DNA from: Dysosmobacter segnis
Lineage (GTDB): Bacteria > Bacillota > Clostridia > Oscillospirales > Oscillospiraceae
Assembly (NCBI RefSeq): GCF_014297285.1
Contig: NZ_JACOQI010000004.1
Location: 121,758 to 185,757 of the forward strand
Reading direction: 5' to 3'
Length of the DNA: 64,000 nucleotides
In this document: positions 9,228 to 20,569 of the stretch, in pieces
How positions within the stretch are numbered: the first letter of the stretch is position 1
How the letters are laid out: the number at the start of each line of letters is the position of its first letter
Made by a program: the position numbers and the translations under genes
The notes under the pieces: generated by a model
What the model saw: the letters and a program-made list of their open reading frames with translations, nothing else
What the model was told of the DNA's origin: nothing
Databases searched by the model: none

Positions 9228-9296
9228 CACCGTTATAGGAAGCAGCATCTTTCATGTATAAAGAGGGCCGGATGGCCGGGGAAAGGGAGCGGTGCA

Positions 9297-9539
9297 ATGG
9301 AGAACCGAAAAATAAAGGGAAAGAGCCTTGTCAGCATAGCGGCGTGGGCCGTCACGCTGGGTCTGTTCATTGCGTATCTCTTTCTGAAAAGAGAGTGGAT
9401 GCTGTACACAATGGACTTTACCATTCTGCTTTGCTGCCTGCTTGGGATCTCAGATCCGGAGGAGGACAGAAGGAGCAAGAATGTATATTGGATCTTTCTC
9501 ATTACCCGTGTGATAGATGTTGCGATACGGCTGATGTAA
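9297..9539 (+). CDS. Small membrane protein, unknown
   Basis: An 80-residue protein starting MENRKIKGKSLVSIAAWAVT with two or three hydrophobic segments (about 12-30, 36-50, 63-78) and a charged loop (DPEEDRRSKN). The ATG at 9297 has AAAGGGAGC upstream. It lies between the recF tail duplication and remB. No family recognised. Confidence 0.55.
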   Translation: MENRKIKGKSLVSIAAWAVTLGLFIAYLFLKREWMLYTMDFTILLCCLLGISDPEEDRRSKNVYWIFLITRVIDVAIRLM

Positions 9540-9587
9540 GGACGGGCTTTGTGCGCATTGACGCTGCTTTTGGAACGGAGGGATACC

Positions 9588-9854
9588 GTGTATTTGCATT
9601 TGGGACAAAATGAGATCGTGCCGGACCATCGGATCATCGGTATTTTTGATCTGGATAAATGCAGCTATGAAAAGCGCACCCGGGAGTATCTGACCCGGGC
9701 GGAAAAGGATGGCGTGGTGCTGGATGTGTCCGGCGACCTGCCGAAGTCCTTTGTGGTGTGCGACCACCCCTATCACCCGCAGATCGTGTATCTGAGCCAG
9801 TTGAATACCTCCACCCTGAAAAACCGGGCGGAGAGCGAAAAGCTGGTACTGTGA
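9588..9854 (+). CDS. remB: Extracellular matrix regulator RemB (DUF370)
   Basis: A small DUF370 protein next to recF and gyrB in Firmicutes; in Bacillus it contributes to activation of biofilm matrix genes. I chose the GTG at 9588 (then YLHLGQNEIVPDHRIIGIFD) because family members begin with M-YLHLG. 88 residues. The preceding GGAGGG supports this start over the upstream in-frame ATG at 9549. Confidence 0.88.
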   Translation: MYLHLGQNEIVPDHRIIGIFDLDKCSYEKRTREYLTRAEKDGVVLDVSGDLPKSFVVCDHPYHPQIVYLSQLNTSTLKNRAESEKLVL

Positions 9855-9859
9855 GACAA

Positions 9860-9960
9860 ATGGGGCGGGCCGGAAACGGCTTGCCGTTGAATAGAAGTAA
9901 AAATTTCTTCGGGGCAAGAAGAACCGAGCCGGAAATGGCTCCGGCTTGATTCTTCTGGTC
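9860..9960. repeat. Imperfect palindromic repeats before gyrB
   Basis: Two related segments, GGCCGGAAACGGCTTGCCG (about 9874) and GAGCCGGAAATGGCTCCGGC (about 9929), lie in the remB-gyrB gap. The second can form an AGCCGGA/TCCGGCT stem. They resemble other palindrome-rich intergenic sequence in this window; no function is apparent. Confidence 0.45.
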
Positions 9961-9982
9961 CCGCGATGAAAGGAGAACCTAC

Positions 9983-11950
9983 ATGGCAGAAAACGAGATC
10001 CTGCAATCCACGGCGGTGGATGCCGCCAATGATTACGACGCATCGGAAATCCAGGTTCTGGAAGGCTTGGAGGCTGTGCGGAAGCGGCCCGGTATGTATA
10101 TCGGCTCCACCTCCTCCTCCGGCCTGCACCATCTGGTTTACGAGATCGTGGACAACGCCATCGACGAAGCGCTGGCGGGCTACTGCTCGGAAATTTCCGT
10201 GACCATCAACGAAGGCAACACCATCACCGTGGTGGATAACGGCCGCGGTATCCCCGTGGACATTCAGGCCCAGACGGGAAAACCCGCTCTGGAGGTGGTG
10301 TACACCGTGCTCCACGCCGGCGGCAAGTTCGGCGGCGGCGGCTACAAGGTGTCCGGCGGTCTGCATGGCGTAGGCGCATCCGTAGTGAACGCATTGTCTG
10401 AGTGGCTGGTGGTTCAGGTCCATCGTGACGGCAAGATCCACGAGATGAAGTTCGCCCGGGGCCATGTGACGGAGCCGATGACGATCGTGGGCACCACGGA
10501 TCACACCGGTACCACCGTGACCTTCAAGCCGGATCCGGAGATGTTTGAGGAAACGGTTTACAGCTACGATATCCTCCATACCCGGATGCGGGAGGAGGCA
10601 TTCCTGAATGCCGGCCTGCGGATCACCATTGCCGATGAGCGTTTGGCCTCCGCCGAGAAGCCGGAGGAGGAGCGCCGCCACTCCATGTGCTACGAGGGCG
10701 GTATCCGAGAGTTTGTGGCCTATCTGAACCGCACGAAAACACCGCTGCACGAGCAGGTGATCTACGTCAGCGGGCAGAAGGGCGACTCCATGGCGGAGAT
10801 CGCCATGCAGTATAACGATGGCTACAACGAGACCACCCTCTCCTTCGCCAACAACGTTCATACCCCGGAGGGCGGTATGCACGAGGAAGGCTTCCGCCGG
10901 GCGCTGACCACCGTGCTGAATAACTACGGCCGGAAGATCAAGATGCTGAAGGACGATGAGAAGGTCTCCGGCGAGGACTGCCGGGAGGGCCTCACCTGCG
11001 TCATTTCCGTGAAGCTGACGGACGCACAGTTTGAGGGCCAGACCAAGGCCAAGCTGGGCAACAGCGAGATCCGGACGCTGGTGAACAACATCGTCTCTGA
11101 AAAGCTGGATACCTTCCTGGAGGAAAATCCCCAAGTGGGCCGGATGATCTTGGACAAGGCCCTCACAGCCAACCGGGCCAGAGAGGCAGCCAAGAAGGCC
11201 AGAGAGTCCATCCGCCGCAAGACGGCGCTGGGCGGCGCGGCCATGCCGGATAAGCTGCGGGACTGCAACGAGAACAACCCGGAGCTCACTGAGCTTTATA
11301 TCGTCGAGGGTGACTCCGCAGGCGGCTCCGCTACCCAGGGCCGTGATTCCCGGTTTCAGGCAATCCTCCCCCTGTGGGGCAAGATGCTGAACGTGGAAAA
11401 GGCCCGGGCGGACAAGGTGTATGGCAACGATAAGCTCCAGCCGGTGATCACGGCGCTGGGCGCGGGCATCGGCGATGAATTTGACGCCGCCAAGCTGCGC
11501 TATCATAAGATCATCATCATGGCGGATGCCGATGTGGACGGCGCCCATATCCGGACGCTGCTGCTGACCTTCTTCTTCCGTTTCATGCGGCCCCTGATCG
11601 AGCAGGGCTATGTGTATTCCGCCGTGCCGCCGCTTTACAAGCTGACCCGCGGCAAGACCACACGGGTGGCCTTCTCCGATGAGGAGCGGGACGCGGTGTC
11701 CGCTGAGCTGCGTGGCGGCAATCCCAACACGAAGATCGACATTTCCCGGTTCAAGGGCCTGGGCGAGATGAACCCCCATGAGCTGTGGGAGACCACCATG
11801 GACCCGGAGAAGCGGACCCTGCGGCGGATCACTTTGGATGACGCCGTACAGGCGGACGAGACCTTCACGATTTTGATGGGCGAGAAGGTGGAACCCCGGA
11901 AGGAGTTCATTGAGAAGCGGGCCCAGTATGCGGTCAATCTGGATTATTGA
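9983..11950 (+). CDS. gyrB: DNA gyrase subunit B
   Basis: ATPase subunit of gyrase. The 655 residues show the GHKL ATP site ([13 protein letters not shown], near 50-62; [14 protein letters not shown]), the TOPRIM motif EGDSAGGSA (about 444-452), the metal-binding DADVDGAH near 515, and the C-terminal [19 protein letters not shown]. The length matches the short Gram-positive form. The start has AAAGGAGAACCTAC upstream; gyrA follows after 20 bases. Confidence 0.98.
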   Translation: MAENEILQSTAVDAANDYDASEIQVLEGLEAVRKRPGMYIGSTSSSGLHHLVYEIVDNAIDEALAGYCSEISVTINEGNTITVVDNGRGIPVDIQAQTGKPALEVVYTVLHAGGKFGGGGYKVSGGLHGVGASVVNALSEWLVVQVHRDGKIHEMKFARGHVTEPMTIVGTTDHTGTTVTFKPDPEMFEETVYSYDILHTRMREEAFLNAGLRITIADERLASAEKPEEERRHSMCYEGGIREFVAYLNRTKTPLHEQVIYVSGQKGDSMAEIAMQYNDGYNETTLSFANNVHTPEGGMHEEGFRRALTTVLNNYGRKIKMLKDDEKVSGEDCREGLTCVISVKLTDAQFEGQTKAKLGNSEIRTLVNNIVSEKLDTFLEENPQVGRMILDKALTANRAREAAKKARESIRRKTALGGAAMPDKLRDCNENNPELTELYIVEGDSAGGSATQGRDSRFQAILPLWGKMLNVEKARADKVYGNDKLQPVITALGAGIGDEFDAAKLRYHKIIIMADADVDGAHIRTLLLTFFFRFMRPLIEQGYVYSAVPPLYKLTRGKTTRVAFSDEERDAVSAELRGGNPNTKIDISRFKGLGEMNPHELWETTMDPEKRTLRRITLDDAVQADETFTILMGEKVEPRKEFIEKRAQYAVNLDY

Positions 11951-11970
11951 TCCCTCAAGGAGGAGAAAAA

Positions 11971-14514
<2,544 letters not shown>

Positions 14515-14525
14515 TTGAATCAAAA

Positions 14526-14565
14526 AAGCAAGGAATCGGCAGAAAACTGATTCCTTGCTTTTTTT
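14526..14565 (+). terminator. Terminator after gyrA
   Basis: A 12-bp stem, AAGCAAGGAATC (14526-14537) with GATTCCTTGCTT (14549-14560), followed by a run of T. It ends the dnaA-gyrA region. Confidence 0.92.
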
Positions 14566-14714
14566 GCACTTTTCGAGAGAAATCAAATTAGTTTCCTGTG
14601 AAAAAATACAGAATTATAGAAAAAATTCTGTGCGGAAAGTGAATTGATTTTTCCTGTGGCGGCTGTTATGTTAATAATAGAAATGGAAGCTTGGACTGCG
14701 GGAAAGGAGACACC

Positions 14715-14882
14715 ATGAAATATTTCGTTATTCTGTTCGCCCTTGCGGCTTGGGGATCTTTGGGACTGATCATTGGAAAGGGCATTGCCGGGACTTGGAG
14801 AGAAGAGAGCAGCGCCGACAAGAAAGCCCGAATCTTGAATGATCCTGATATTCAGACCTGTACCCACGGTTTTGAGGAATGA
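14715..14882 (+). CDS. Small single-pass membrane protein, unknown
   Basis: A 55-residue protein, MKYFVILFALAAWGSLGLII then GKGIAGTWREESSADKKARI, with one N-terminal hydrophobic segment and a charged tail. AAAGGAGACACC precedes the ATG at 14715. It has its own terminator downstream, so it is probably a separate transcript. Family unknown. Confidence 0.55.
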   Translation: MKYFVILFALAAWGSLGLIIGKGIAGTWREESSADKKARILNDPDIQTCTHGFEE

Positions 14883-14911
14883 AAAAAGCACCGAAAACTT
14901 GAAAATGCGAT

Positions 14912-14948
14912 AAAAAGTCCGTCTGGAGTATTCCAGACGGACTTTTTT
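14912..14948. terminator. Terminator after the small membrane gene
   Basis: A 16-bp stem, 14912-14927 with 14932-14947 (core GTCCGTCTGGA/TCCAGACGGAC), with A's on one side and T's on the other, so it can work in both directions. The rest of 14883-15060 shows nothing else. Confidence 0.88.
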
Positions 14949-15060
14949 CAGTGAGGGGGCAAAACAGATCCCGGCAGGTATCCGCAGATCGATTGACAGA
15001 AATTTTCAAGAGTGCCAAAAGAGGACGGCTGAGGCGGCTGCAAGAGAAATTGGAGTTGTC

Positions 15061-15408
15061 TCAGTGCTTTTCAAGTATTTTCCTTATAAACGCGGAGAGC
15101 AGCATGGCCGCGGCCCCTAAAAGCAAGTAGATCAGCGCATAGAGAAGAAACGCCGGTTCACCCATATCGAAATGCAGCCATGTACCGGCTAAAAACAAGA
15201 CCGCGGTGATCATCGGCAAGGCCCAGAAGCGTTTGACGTCTCTACTGGCCTGCACTCCGGCAAATATGGCATAAATAGGGTTCAGCGCAAAAAACAGAAT
15301 GAAGCAAACCGCCATTCCGCCGTCGCCTTTTACGAAGGTGACCGCAAGCCAAGGAAAGACCAGCATGATCACGGCCGATGCAATGATCCACGGTATCATT
15401 TTTTTCAT
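15061..15408 (-). CDS. Four-segment membrane protein, unknown
   Basis: A 115-residue hydrophobic protein (MKKMIPWIIASAVIMLVFPW...) with about four membrane segments and a basic C-terminus (FIRKILEKH). The ATG at 15408 has AAAGGTG upstream; an in-frame start 21 bases earlier is possible. No family recognised; it stands alone between two terminators. Confidence 0.6.
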   Translation of the reverse strand: MKKMIPWIIASAVIMLVFPWLAVTFVKGDGGMAVCFILFFALNPIYAIFAGVQASRDVKRFWALPMITAVLFLAGTWLHFDMGEPAFLLYALIYLLLGAAAMLLSAFIRKILEKH

Positions 15409-15482
15409 ACCATCACACACCTTTGTCAAACGGTTAGTTACCTCTGCTTCCCTTTCAGTTTAACATGCCACGGAGGAAAGAA

Positions 15483-15511
15483 CAAGCCTCCGGTCAATGA
15501 CCGGAGGCTTG
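15483..15511 (-). terminator. Terminator of ppdK
   Basis: A near-perfect inverted repeat, CAAGCCTCCGGTCA/TGACCGGAGGCTTG, 36 bases after the ppdK stop, followed by a moderately T-rich stretch on the minus strand. Confidence 0.75.
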
Positions 15512-15546
15512 CGGTTATGCGACTGTTTGATGCCCTTGCGGGAGAA

Positions 15547-18174
15547 TTACATCTCCTTGATCGCAGCCTGAGCGGCGGCCAGACGGGCGATGGGCACACG
15601 GAAGGGAGAGCAGGACACATAGTCCAGACCGGTGCGGTGGCAGAACTCCACGGAGGAGGGATCGCCGCCGTGCTCGCCGCAGATACCCAGATGCAGGTCG
15701 GGGTTCACGCCGCGGCCCAGCTTGCAGGCCATATCCACCAGCTTGCCGACACCCTTCTGATCCAGCTTGGCGAAGGGATCGTTCTCGTAGATCTTCTTAT
15801 CATAGTAAGCGCCCAGGAACTTGCCGGCGTCGTCACGGCTGAAGCCGAAGGTCATCTGAGTCAGGTCGTTGGTTCCGAAGGAGAAGAAGGCAGCTTCCTT
15901 GGCGATCTCATCGGCAGTCAGAGCGGCGCGGGGGATCTCGATCATGGTACCAACCAGGTACTTCATGTCGGAACCGGCAGCCTTGATCAGCTCGTCAGCA
16001 GTCTTGACAACAATGTCCTTGACATACTTCAGCTCCTTGGCCTCGCCCACCAGGGGGATCATGATCTCGGGAACCATGGTCCACTCGGGATGATGGGCCT
16101 GAACGGCCAGAGCAGCCTTGATGACGGCGCGGGTCTGCATGGCGGCGATCTCCGGATAGGTGACAGCCAGACGGCAGCCGCGGTGACCCATCATGGGGTT
16201 GAACTCGTGGAGGCCGGCGATGATGTTCTTGATCTCGGCAACGGTCTTACCCATGTCGCTGGCCAGCTTCTCAATGTCGGCCTCCTCGGTGGGAACAAAC
16301 TCGTGCAGAGGGGGATCCAGGAAACGGATGGTGACGGGGCAGCCCTCCATGGCCTCATAGATGCCCTCGAAGTCACTCTGCTGCATGGGCTCCAGAACGG
16401 CCAGAGCGGCTTCGCGCTCTTCCACAGTGTCGGAGCAGATCATGCGGCGGATAGCGGGGATACGGTCCTCGTTGAAGAACATGTGCTCGGTACGGCACAG
16501 GCCGATACCCTGCGCGCCGAACTTACGGGCCTGAGCGGCATCGTGGGGAGTGTCGGCATTGGTGCGGACCTTCAGACGGCGGAACTGGTCAGCCCAGCCC
16601 ATGACACGGCCGAACTCGCCGCCGATGACAGCATCGGTGGTGGGCACAGCGCCGTCATAGATGTTGCCGGTGGAGCCGTTCAGGGAGATCCAGTCACCCT
16701 CGCGGTAAGTCTTGCCGGACAGCTCGAACTTCTTGTTCTCCTCGTCCATCTTGATGTCGCCGCAGCCGGAGACGCAGCACTTGCCCATGCCGCGGGCCAC
16801 AACGGCAGCGTGAGAGGTCATACCGCCGCGGACGGTCAGGATGCCCTGAGCAGCCTTCATGCCCTCGATGTCCTCGGGAGAGGTCTCCAGACGGACCAGG
16901 ACCACCTTCTCGCCGCGCTCAGCCCATTCCTTGGCGTCCTCAGCGGAGAAAACGATCTTACCGGAGGCAGCGCCGGGAGAGGCACCCAGAGCCTTGCCGA
17001 TGATGGCGGCCTTCTTCAGGGCCTCAGCGTCAAACTGGGGATGCAGCAGGGTGTCCAGAGAGCGGGGCTCGATCATGGCCACGGCCTGCTTCTCGTCGAT
17101 CATGCCCTCGTCCACCAGATCGCAGGCGATCTTCAGAGCGGCAGCGGGAGTGCGCTTGCCGTTACGGGTCTGGAGCATATAGAGCTTGCCGTGCTCCACG
17201 GTGAACTCCATGTCCTGCATATCGTGATAATGATCCTCCAGAGTCTTGCAGACGCCCTCAAACTGCTGGAAGGCCTCGGGGAACTTCTCAGCCATCTCAG
17301 CGATGGGCATGGGAGTACGGACGCCGGCGACGACGTCCTCGCCCTGGGCGTTGGTCAGGAACTCGCCGAAGAGCTTCTTCTCGCCGGTGGCGGGGTTACG
17401 GGTGAAAGCAACGCCGGTGCCGCAGTCATCACCCATGTTGCCGAAGGCCATGGACTGCACGTTGACGGCAGTACCCCAGGAATAGGGGATATCATTGTCA
17501 CGGCGATAGACGTTGGCACGGGGGTTATCCCAGGAACGGAACACGGCCTTGATGGCGCCCATCAGCTGCTCCTTGGGGTCGGCGGGGAACTCCTGGCCAA
17601 TCTTGGACTTGTATTCGGCCTTGAACTGCATGGCCAGTTCCTTCAGGTCCTCAGCGGTGAGATCCACGTCCTGCGTGACGCCCTTCTTCTCCTTCATCTC
17701 GTCGATGAGCTGCTCGAAGTACTTCTTGCCCACTTCCATGACCACGTCGGAGTACATCTGGATAAAGCGGCGATAGCAGTCCCAAGCCCAGCGGGGGTTG
17801 TTGGACTTCTTGGCGATGACATCAACAACGTCCTCGTTCAGGCCCAGGTTCAGGATGGTATCCATCATGCCGGGCATGGAGGCGCGGGCACCGGAACGGA
17901 CGGAGACCAGCAGAGGATTCTCGTGGTCGCCGAACTTCTTGCCGGTGATGCTCTCCATCTTCTCGATGTATTCCATGATCTCGGCAAAGATGCCGTCATT
18001 GATCTTCTGGCCGTCCTCATAATACTGGGTGCAGGCCTCGGTGGTGATGGTGAAGCCCTGAGGCACGGGCAGACCGATGTTGGTCATTTCAGCCAGGTTG
18101 GCGCCCTTGCCGCCCAGAAGTTCACGCATGTTGGCGTTGCCTTCCGTGAACAGGTAACAATACTTCTTGCTCAT
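15547..18174 (-). CDS. ppdK: Pyruvate, phosphate dikinase
   Basis: Interconverts pyruvate, ATP and phosphate with PEP, AMP and PPi; in anaerobic Firmicutes it often serves PPi-linked glycolysis. The 875 residues show the N-terminal ATP-grasp region (LLGGKGANLAEMTNIGLPVP), the phosphohistidine site GGMTSHAAVVARGMG with His455 (same number as catalytic His455 of Clostridium symbiosum), and the C-terminal PEP/pyruvate domain with CGEHGGDPSSVEF. The start MSKKYCYLF at 18172-18174 has GGAGAG upstream. Confidence 0.98.
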   Translation of the reverse strand: MSKKYCYLFTEGNANMRELLGGKGANLAEMTNIGLPVPQGFTITTEACTQYYEDGQKINDGIFAEIMEYIEKMESITGKKFGDHENPLLVSVRSGARASMPGMMDTILNLGLNEDVVDVIAKKSNNPRWAWDCYRRFIQMYSDVVMEVGKKYFEQLIDEMKEKKGVTQDVDLTAEDLKELAMQFKAEYKSKIGQEFPADPKEQLMGAIKAVFRSWDNPRANVYRRDNDIPYSWGTAVNVQSMAFGNMGDDCGTGVAFTRNPATGEKKLFGEFLTNAQGEDVVAGVRTPMPIAEMAEKFPEAFQQFEGVCKTLEDHYHDMQDMEFTVEHGKLYMLQTRNGKRTPAAALKIACDLVDEGMIDEKQAVAMIEPRSLDTLLHPQFDAEALKKAAIIGKALGASPGAASGKIVFSAEDAKEWAERGEKVVLVRLETSPEDIEGMKAAQGILTVRGGMTSHAAVVARGMGKCCVSGCGDIKMDEENKKFELSGKTYREGDWISLNGSTGNIYDGAVPTTDAVIGGEFGRVMGWADQFRRLKVRTNADTPHDAAQARKFGAQGIGLCRTEHMFFNEDRIPAIRRMICSDTVEEREAALAVLEPMQQSDFEGIYEAMEGCPVTIRFLDPPLHEFVPTEEADIEKLASDMGKTVAEIKNIIAGLHEFNPMMGHRGCRLAVTYPEIAAMQTRAVIKAALAVQAHHPEWTMVPEIMIPLVGEAKELKYVKDIVVKTADELIKAAGSDMKYLVGTMIEIPRAALTADEIAKEAAFFSFGTNDLTQMTFGFSRDDAGKFLGAYYDKKIYENDPFAKLDQKGVGKLVDMACKLGRGVNPDLHLGICGEHGGDPSSVEFCHRTGLDYVSCSPFRVPIARLAAAQAAIKEM

Positions 18175-18286
18175 AGAAACTCTCCTTCGATTTTTGCCCG
18201 GAACAGGCAGAATAGAACAACATGGAGCCGGTGGACGCCCAATGCGGAAAACCGGCGGCCTGCGGCTCCGGATATAACCATTTTGT

Positions 18287-18315
18287 ATTATAGTAGATTG
18301 GGAAAGAAAATACAA
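18287..18315 (-). promoter_or_regulatory. Promoter of ppdK
   Basis: TTGTAT (18310-18315) and TATAAT (18287-18292) on the minus strand, 17-base spacing; leader about 110 bases. Confidence 0.75.
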
Positions 18316-18467
18316 TCAATATATTTTACAAGATTTTCTTTTGAAATTAAACGTTTTCGATAAAGAAAAAGGCGGTTTTTCAAACGTATGCTGCTAAAGT
18401 GAGCGCAGAGGGCCGCTTTTAGATGAATCGTTTATGCGAAACGAAGGTATTCTGAGGAAGATCGAAC

Positions 18468-18845
18468 GGCGGTCTGCGTACGCAGACCGCCATTAAGACT
18501 GTCGATAAAATGGTAAATTCTCCGCAACGGTAAGGTAGGGCAGCCGCCAGCGGCTCTGCCGCGCTGCGGATGCTGCATACCCCTTGCGAGTGAAGGGTGT
18601 GCGCGGGAAACCCAAGAGGGGATACACCGTTGGCTCAAGCCAAACAGCGGATACAAAGTATCCGCTGTTTGGGAGCCTTCCTCGAAACAGGCTTGCTTCA
18701 TCCGCCACTGGCGGCGCTTCGCCTGTTTCCCTGTGCCATTGAAATTCTAAGCTTTCAGAACTTTTATAAAGTTCTGAAAACTTGCTCAGCGGGGCGAAAA
18801 GACTTTTTCGACAAGCTGAACGGCGGTCTGCGTACGCAGACCGCC
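18468..18845. repeat. 378-bp element bounded by inverted repeats with 24-bp palindromes
   Basis: The perfect palindrome GGCGGTCTGCGTACGCAGAC+CGCC (24 bases) occurs at 18468-18491 and 18822-18845. Its inward flanks (18492-18509 and 18804-18821) are also inverted copies of each other (13 of 18 match, both with TCGACA). The interior has a 15-bp perfect hairpin (18640-18654 with 18658-18672) and no credible gene. This looks like a small non-autonomous element or a structured RNA. The rest of the 18175-18861 gap holds the ppdK promoter only. Confidence 0.7.
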
Positions 18846-18861
18846 GTTGTGAGGTTCTTCT

Positions 18862-19434
18862 TCAGTTACCGAGATCCTGACCCAGAATGTACTTTTTCAG
18901 GGGCTTATACAACACCGCCGCGATGACCAGCGCGATGATGGTATTGGGCAGCATATAGGAGCCGTTATAGACCAGAGAGTAGGCGGAAGGACTGGTGAAG
19001 GTCCACTTCATGAACTCCGTGGGAGCCAGAATTTTGTAGATGGTCACACCGCTGATGTAGTGAATGACAAAGCGGCCGAGGCAGCCTACCACGGTACCGA
19101 CAAAGATGCCCCACTTCTTGCCCTTGAACAGGCCAGCCAGACCCAAGGGAGTAAAGGCCACCAGATAGTCCAGCAGCATGGACTGCCAGCCCCAGGCGTA
19201 AGCGCCGTCAAAAATGAGCTGCAAGAGGCCGAAGGTGAAGCCGGCCATGAGGCCCGGAGTCAGTCCCCAGCGGACGGCAAACAGGATGATGGGGAACATG
19301 GCGGGGGTCAGGGAGCCGCCGTTGGGCAGTTCCATCAGCTTGATGTAGCTGAGTACCTGGGCCAGGGCCACCATCATGGCACCCTCGCACAGCATCCGGA
19401 CTCGGAAATGGGAGTTGGTATTCTTTGCGGACAT
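18862..19434 (-). CDS. thiT: Energy-coupled thiamine transporter ThiT
   Basis: Substrate-binding S component of an ECF-type thiamine importer; it works with the shared EcfAA'T module encoded elsewhere. The 190 residues have six predicted membrane segments and the family stretch LTPAMFPIILFAVRWGLTPG plus YAWGWQSMLLDYLVAFTPLG. A TPP riboswitch with terminator lies directly upstream. Confidence 0.93.
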   Translation of the reverse strand: MSAKNTNSHFRVRMLCEGAMMVALAQVLSYIKLMELPNGGSLTPAMFPIILFAVRWGLTPGLMAGFTFGLLQLIFDGAYAWGWQSMLLDYLVAFTPLGLAGLFKGKKWGIFVGTVVGCLGRFVIHYISGVTIYKILAPTEFMKWTFTSPSAYSLVYNGSYMLPNTIIALVIAAVLYKPLKKYILGQDLGN

Positions 19435-19448
19435 AAACGTCCCTCCTG

Positions 19449-19488
19449 AAAAAAAGTACCGCAGGCCACATGAACGGGCTTGCGGTAC
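19449..19488 (-). terminator. Expression-platform terminator of the thiT riboswitch
   Basis: Stem GTACCGCAAGCC/GGCCTGCGGTAC (19477-19488 with 19456-19467) followed by seven T's on the minus strand, placed between the TPP aptamer and thiT. This fits transcription attenuation when TPP is bound. Confidence 0.85.
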
Positions 19489-19503
19489 GGAAAGACAGAT
19501 CGT

Positions 19504-19604
19504 TCACTTCCTACGCCGGCATTACCCGGATCAGGTTTAAGGGAAAGAGGGCAGTCACAGCCCCGCATCTCAGCCGGAGTTCTCTCCAGCACCCCTGTGT
19601 TCAG
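19504..19604 (-). ncRNA. TPP riboswitch (THI element)
   Basis: On the minus strand it has the THI-box order: ACAGGGGTGC, GGCTGAGAT, CCTGATCCGGGTAATGCC, GGCGTAGGAAGTG. It controls the downstream thiT through the terminator at 19449-19488. Confidence 0.95.
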
Positions 19605-19623
19605 TTTTCTACGGCCAGTTAAA

Positions 19624-19652
19624 ATTATAGAGAAAAACGGCGGTTTTGTCAA
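19624..19652 (-). promoter_or_regulatory. Promoter of the TPP riboswitch-thiT transcript
   Basis: Perfect consensus TTGACA (19647-19652) and TATAAT (19624-19629) with 17-base spacing, on the minus strand. Confidence 0.9.
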
Positions 19653-19667
19653 TACAATTGCCGAATC

Positions 19668-20510
19668 TCAGTACCGTTTGTCCAGAATGGAGACGATCTC
19701 CGCAAGGGTATCGTGGTCGCAGTCCGCCACAATGGTAGCGCCGCAGCTTCGCACGGTTTCTACGCAGTTAGCCGGGGCAAACCCCTCTGCCGCCATCGTC
19801 AGCATGGAGAGATCGTTGTTTTCGTCTCCAGCGCAGTAGATATGATCCATGGAGATCCCCAGGCGCTTTGCCAGACGAGCTACCATAGCTCCCTTGCTGG
19901 CGCCCTTCCGGGTGACCTCCAGCAGAGTCCTGTCAGAGAAAAACACCTCGTAGTCCGCTGACCAAGGCTGCCTGCTCACATAGTCCCGCAGAGCCAGCAG
20001 GTGCTCGTGGTCATCCTCAAACATGATCTTGATGAGGGGCATTGGCACCTCCAGCAGGGTTGGGACAGGCTGCACCCCGGCATGGGTCACGTGCTCATGC
20101 TGCCGGGTGTACTCGTTTGGCCGCACGGAATGGATCACATTGTCCATGTGATAGGCTTCCACTGCCGCTGTGGGAAACCGGTCCAGCACATCCTGACCCT
20201 GCGGACGGATGGTCTCCGGCAGCTCCATGGTTTCCAGATAGCGCTCCGTTTTGAAATCGTACAGCGCGCCGCCGTTGCACACAACGGCCGGTGCGTTCAT
20301 GGGCACCTGCTCCGCGAATATCCGGAAGGCGGGCAGCGCCCGGCCTGTGGCTACGGCAAAGCGGCCGCCGTTGTCCATGAAATAGCGGAGGGCTTCCACA
20401 TTCCGCTGTGAAATAGGTGGAATGGGACAGCCGGTGCGGCGGGGCCGCTCTGTATTCAGGATGGTATTGTCAAAGTCACTGGCTAGCAGAACGCCGTCAA
20501 ATTTTCCCAT
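19668..20510 (-). CDS. HAD-superfamily Cof-type phosphatase
   Basis: A 280-residue Cof/IIB HAD hydrolase. Motif I is ASDFDNTIL, with catalytic Asp near residue 12; motif IV is GDENNDLSML; the conserved CAGDENND and NGG segments are present. Such enzymes act on sugar phosphates, FMN or pyridoxal phosphate; the substrate cannot be told here. It lies downstream of ricT but is separated from it by a terminator. Confidence 0.9.
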   Translation of the reverse strand: MGKFDGVLLASDFDNTILNTERPRRTGCPIPPISQRNVEALRYFMDNGGRFAVATGRALPAFRIFAEQVPMNAPAVVCNGGALYDFKTERYLETMELPETIRPQGQDVLDRFPTAAVEAYHMDNVIHSVRPNEYTRQHEHVTHAGVQPVPTLLEVPMPLIKIMFEDDHEHLLALRDYVSRQPWSADYEVFFSDRTLLEVTRKGASKGAMVARLAKRLGISMDHIYCAGDENNDLSMLTMAAEGFAPANCVETVRSCGATIVADCDHDTLAEIVSILDKRY

Positions 20511-20522
20511 AGTTATTCTCCT

Positions 20523-20557
20523 AAAAAACGGCGGAGCGGAAAGATTCCCGCTCCGCC
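20523..20557 (-). terminator. Terminator after ricT
   Basis: A 10-bp stem, GGCGGAGCGG/CCGCTCCGCC (20530-20539 with 20548-20557), followed by GTTTTTT on the minus strand. Confidence 0.9.
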
Positions 20558-20569
20558 TGAGATAGCCGC

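Noticed and set aside
8841..9248. Minus-strand frame with an internal repeat over recF
   Set aside because: Its repeat just reflects the recF tail duplication; no start signal or domain.
15517..18363. 948-codon plus-strand open frame
   Set aside because: Exact antisense of ppdK; the minus strand gives a full PPDK with His455.
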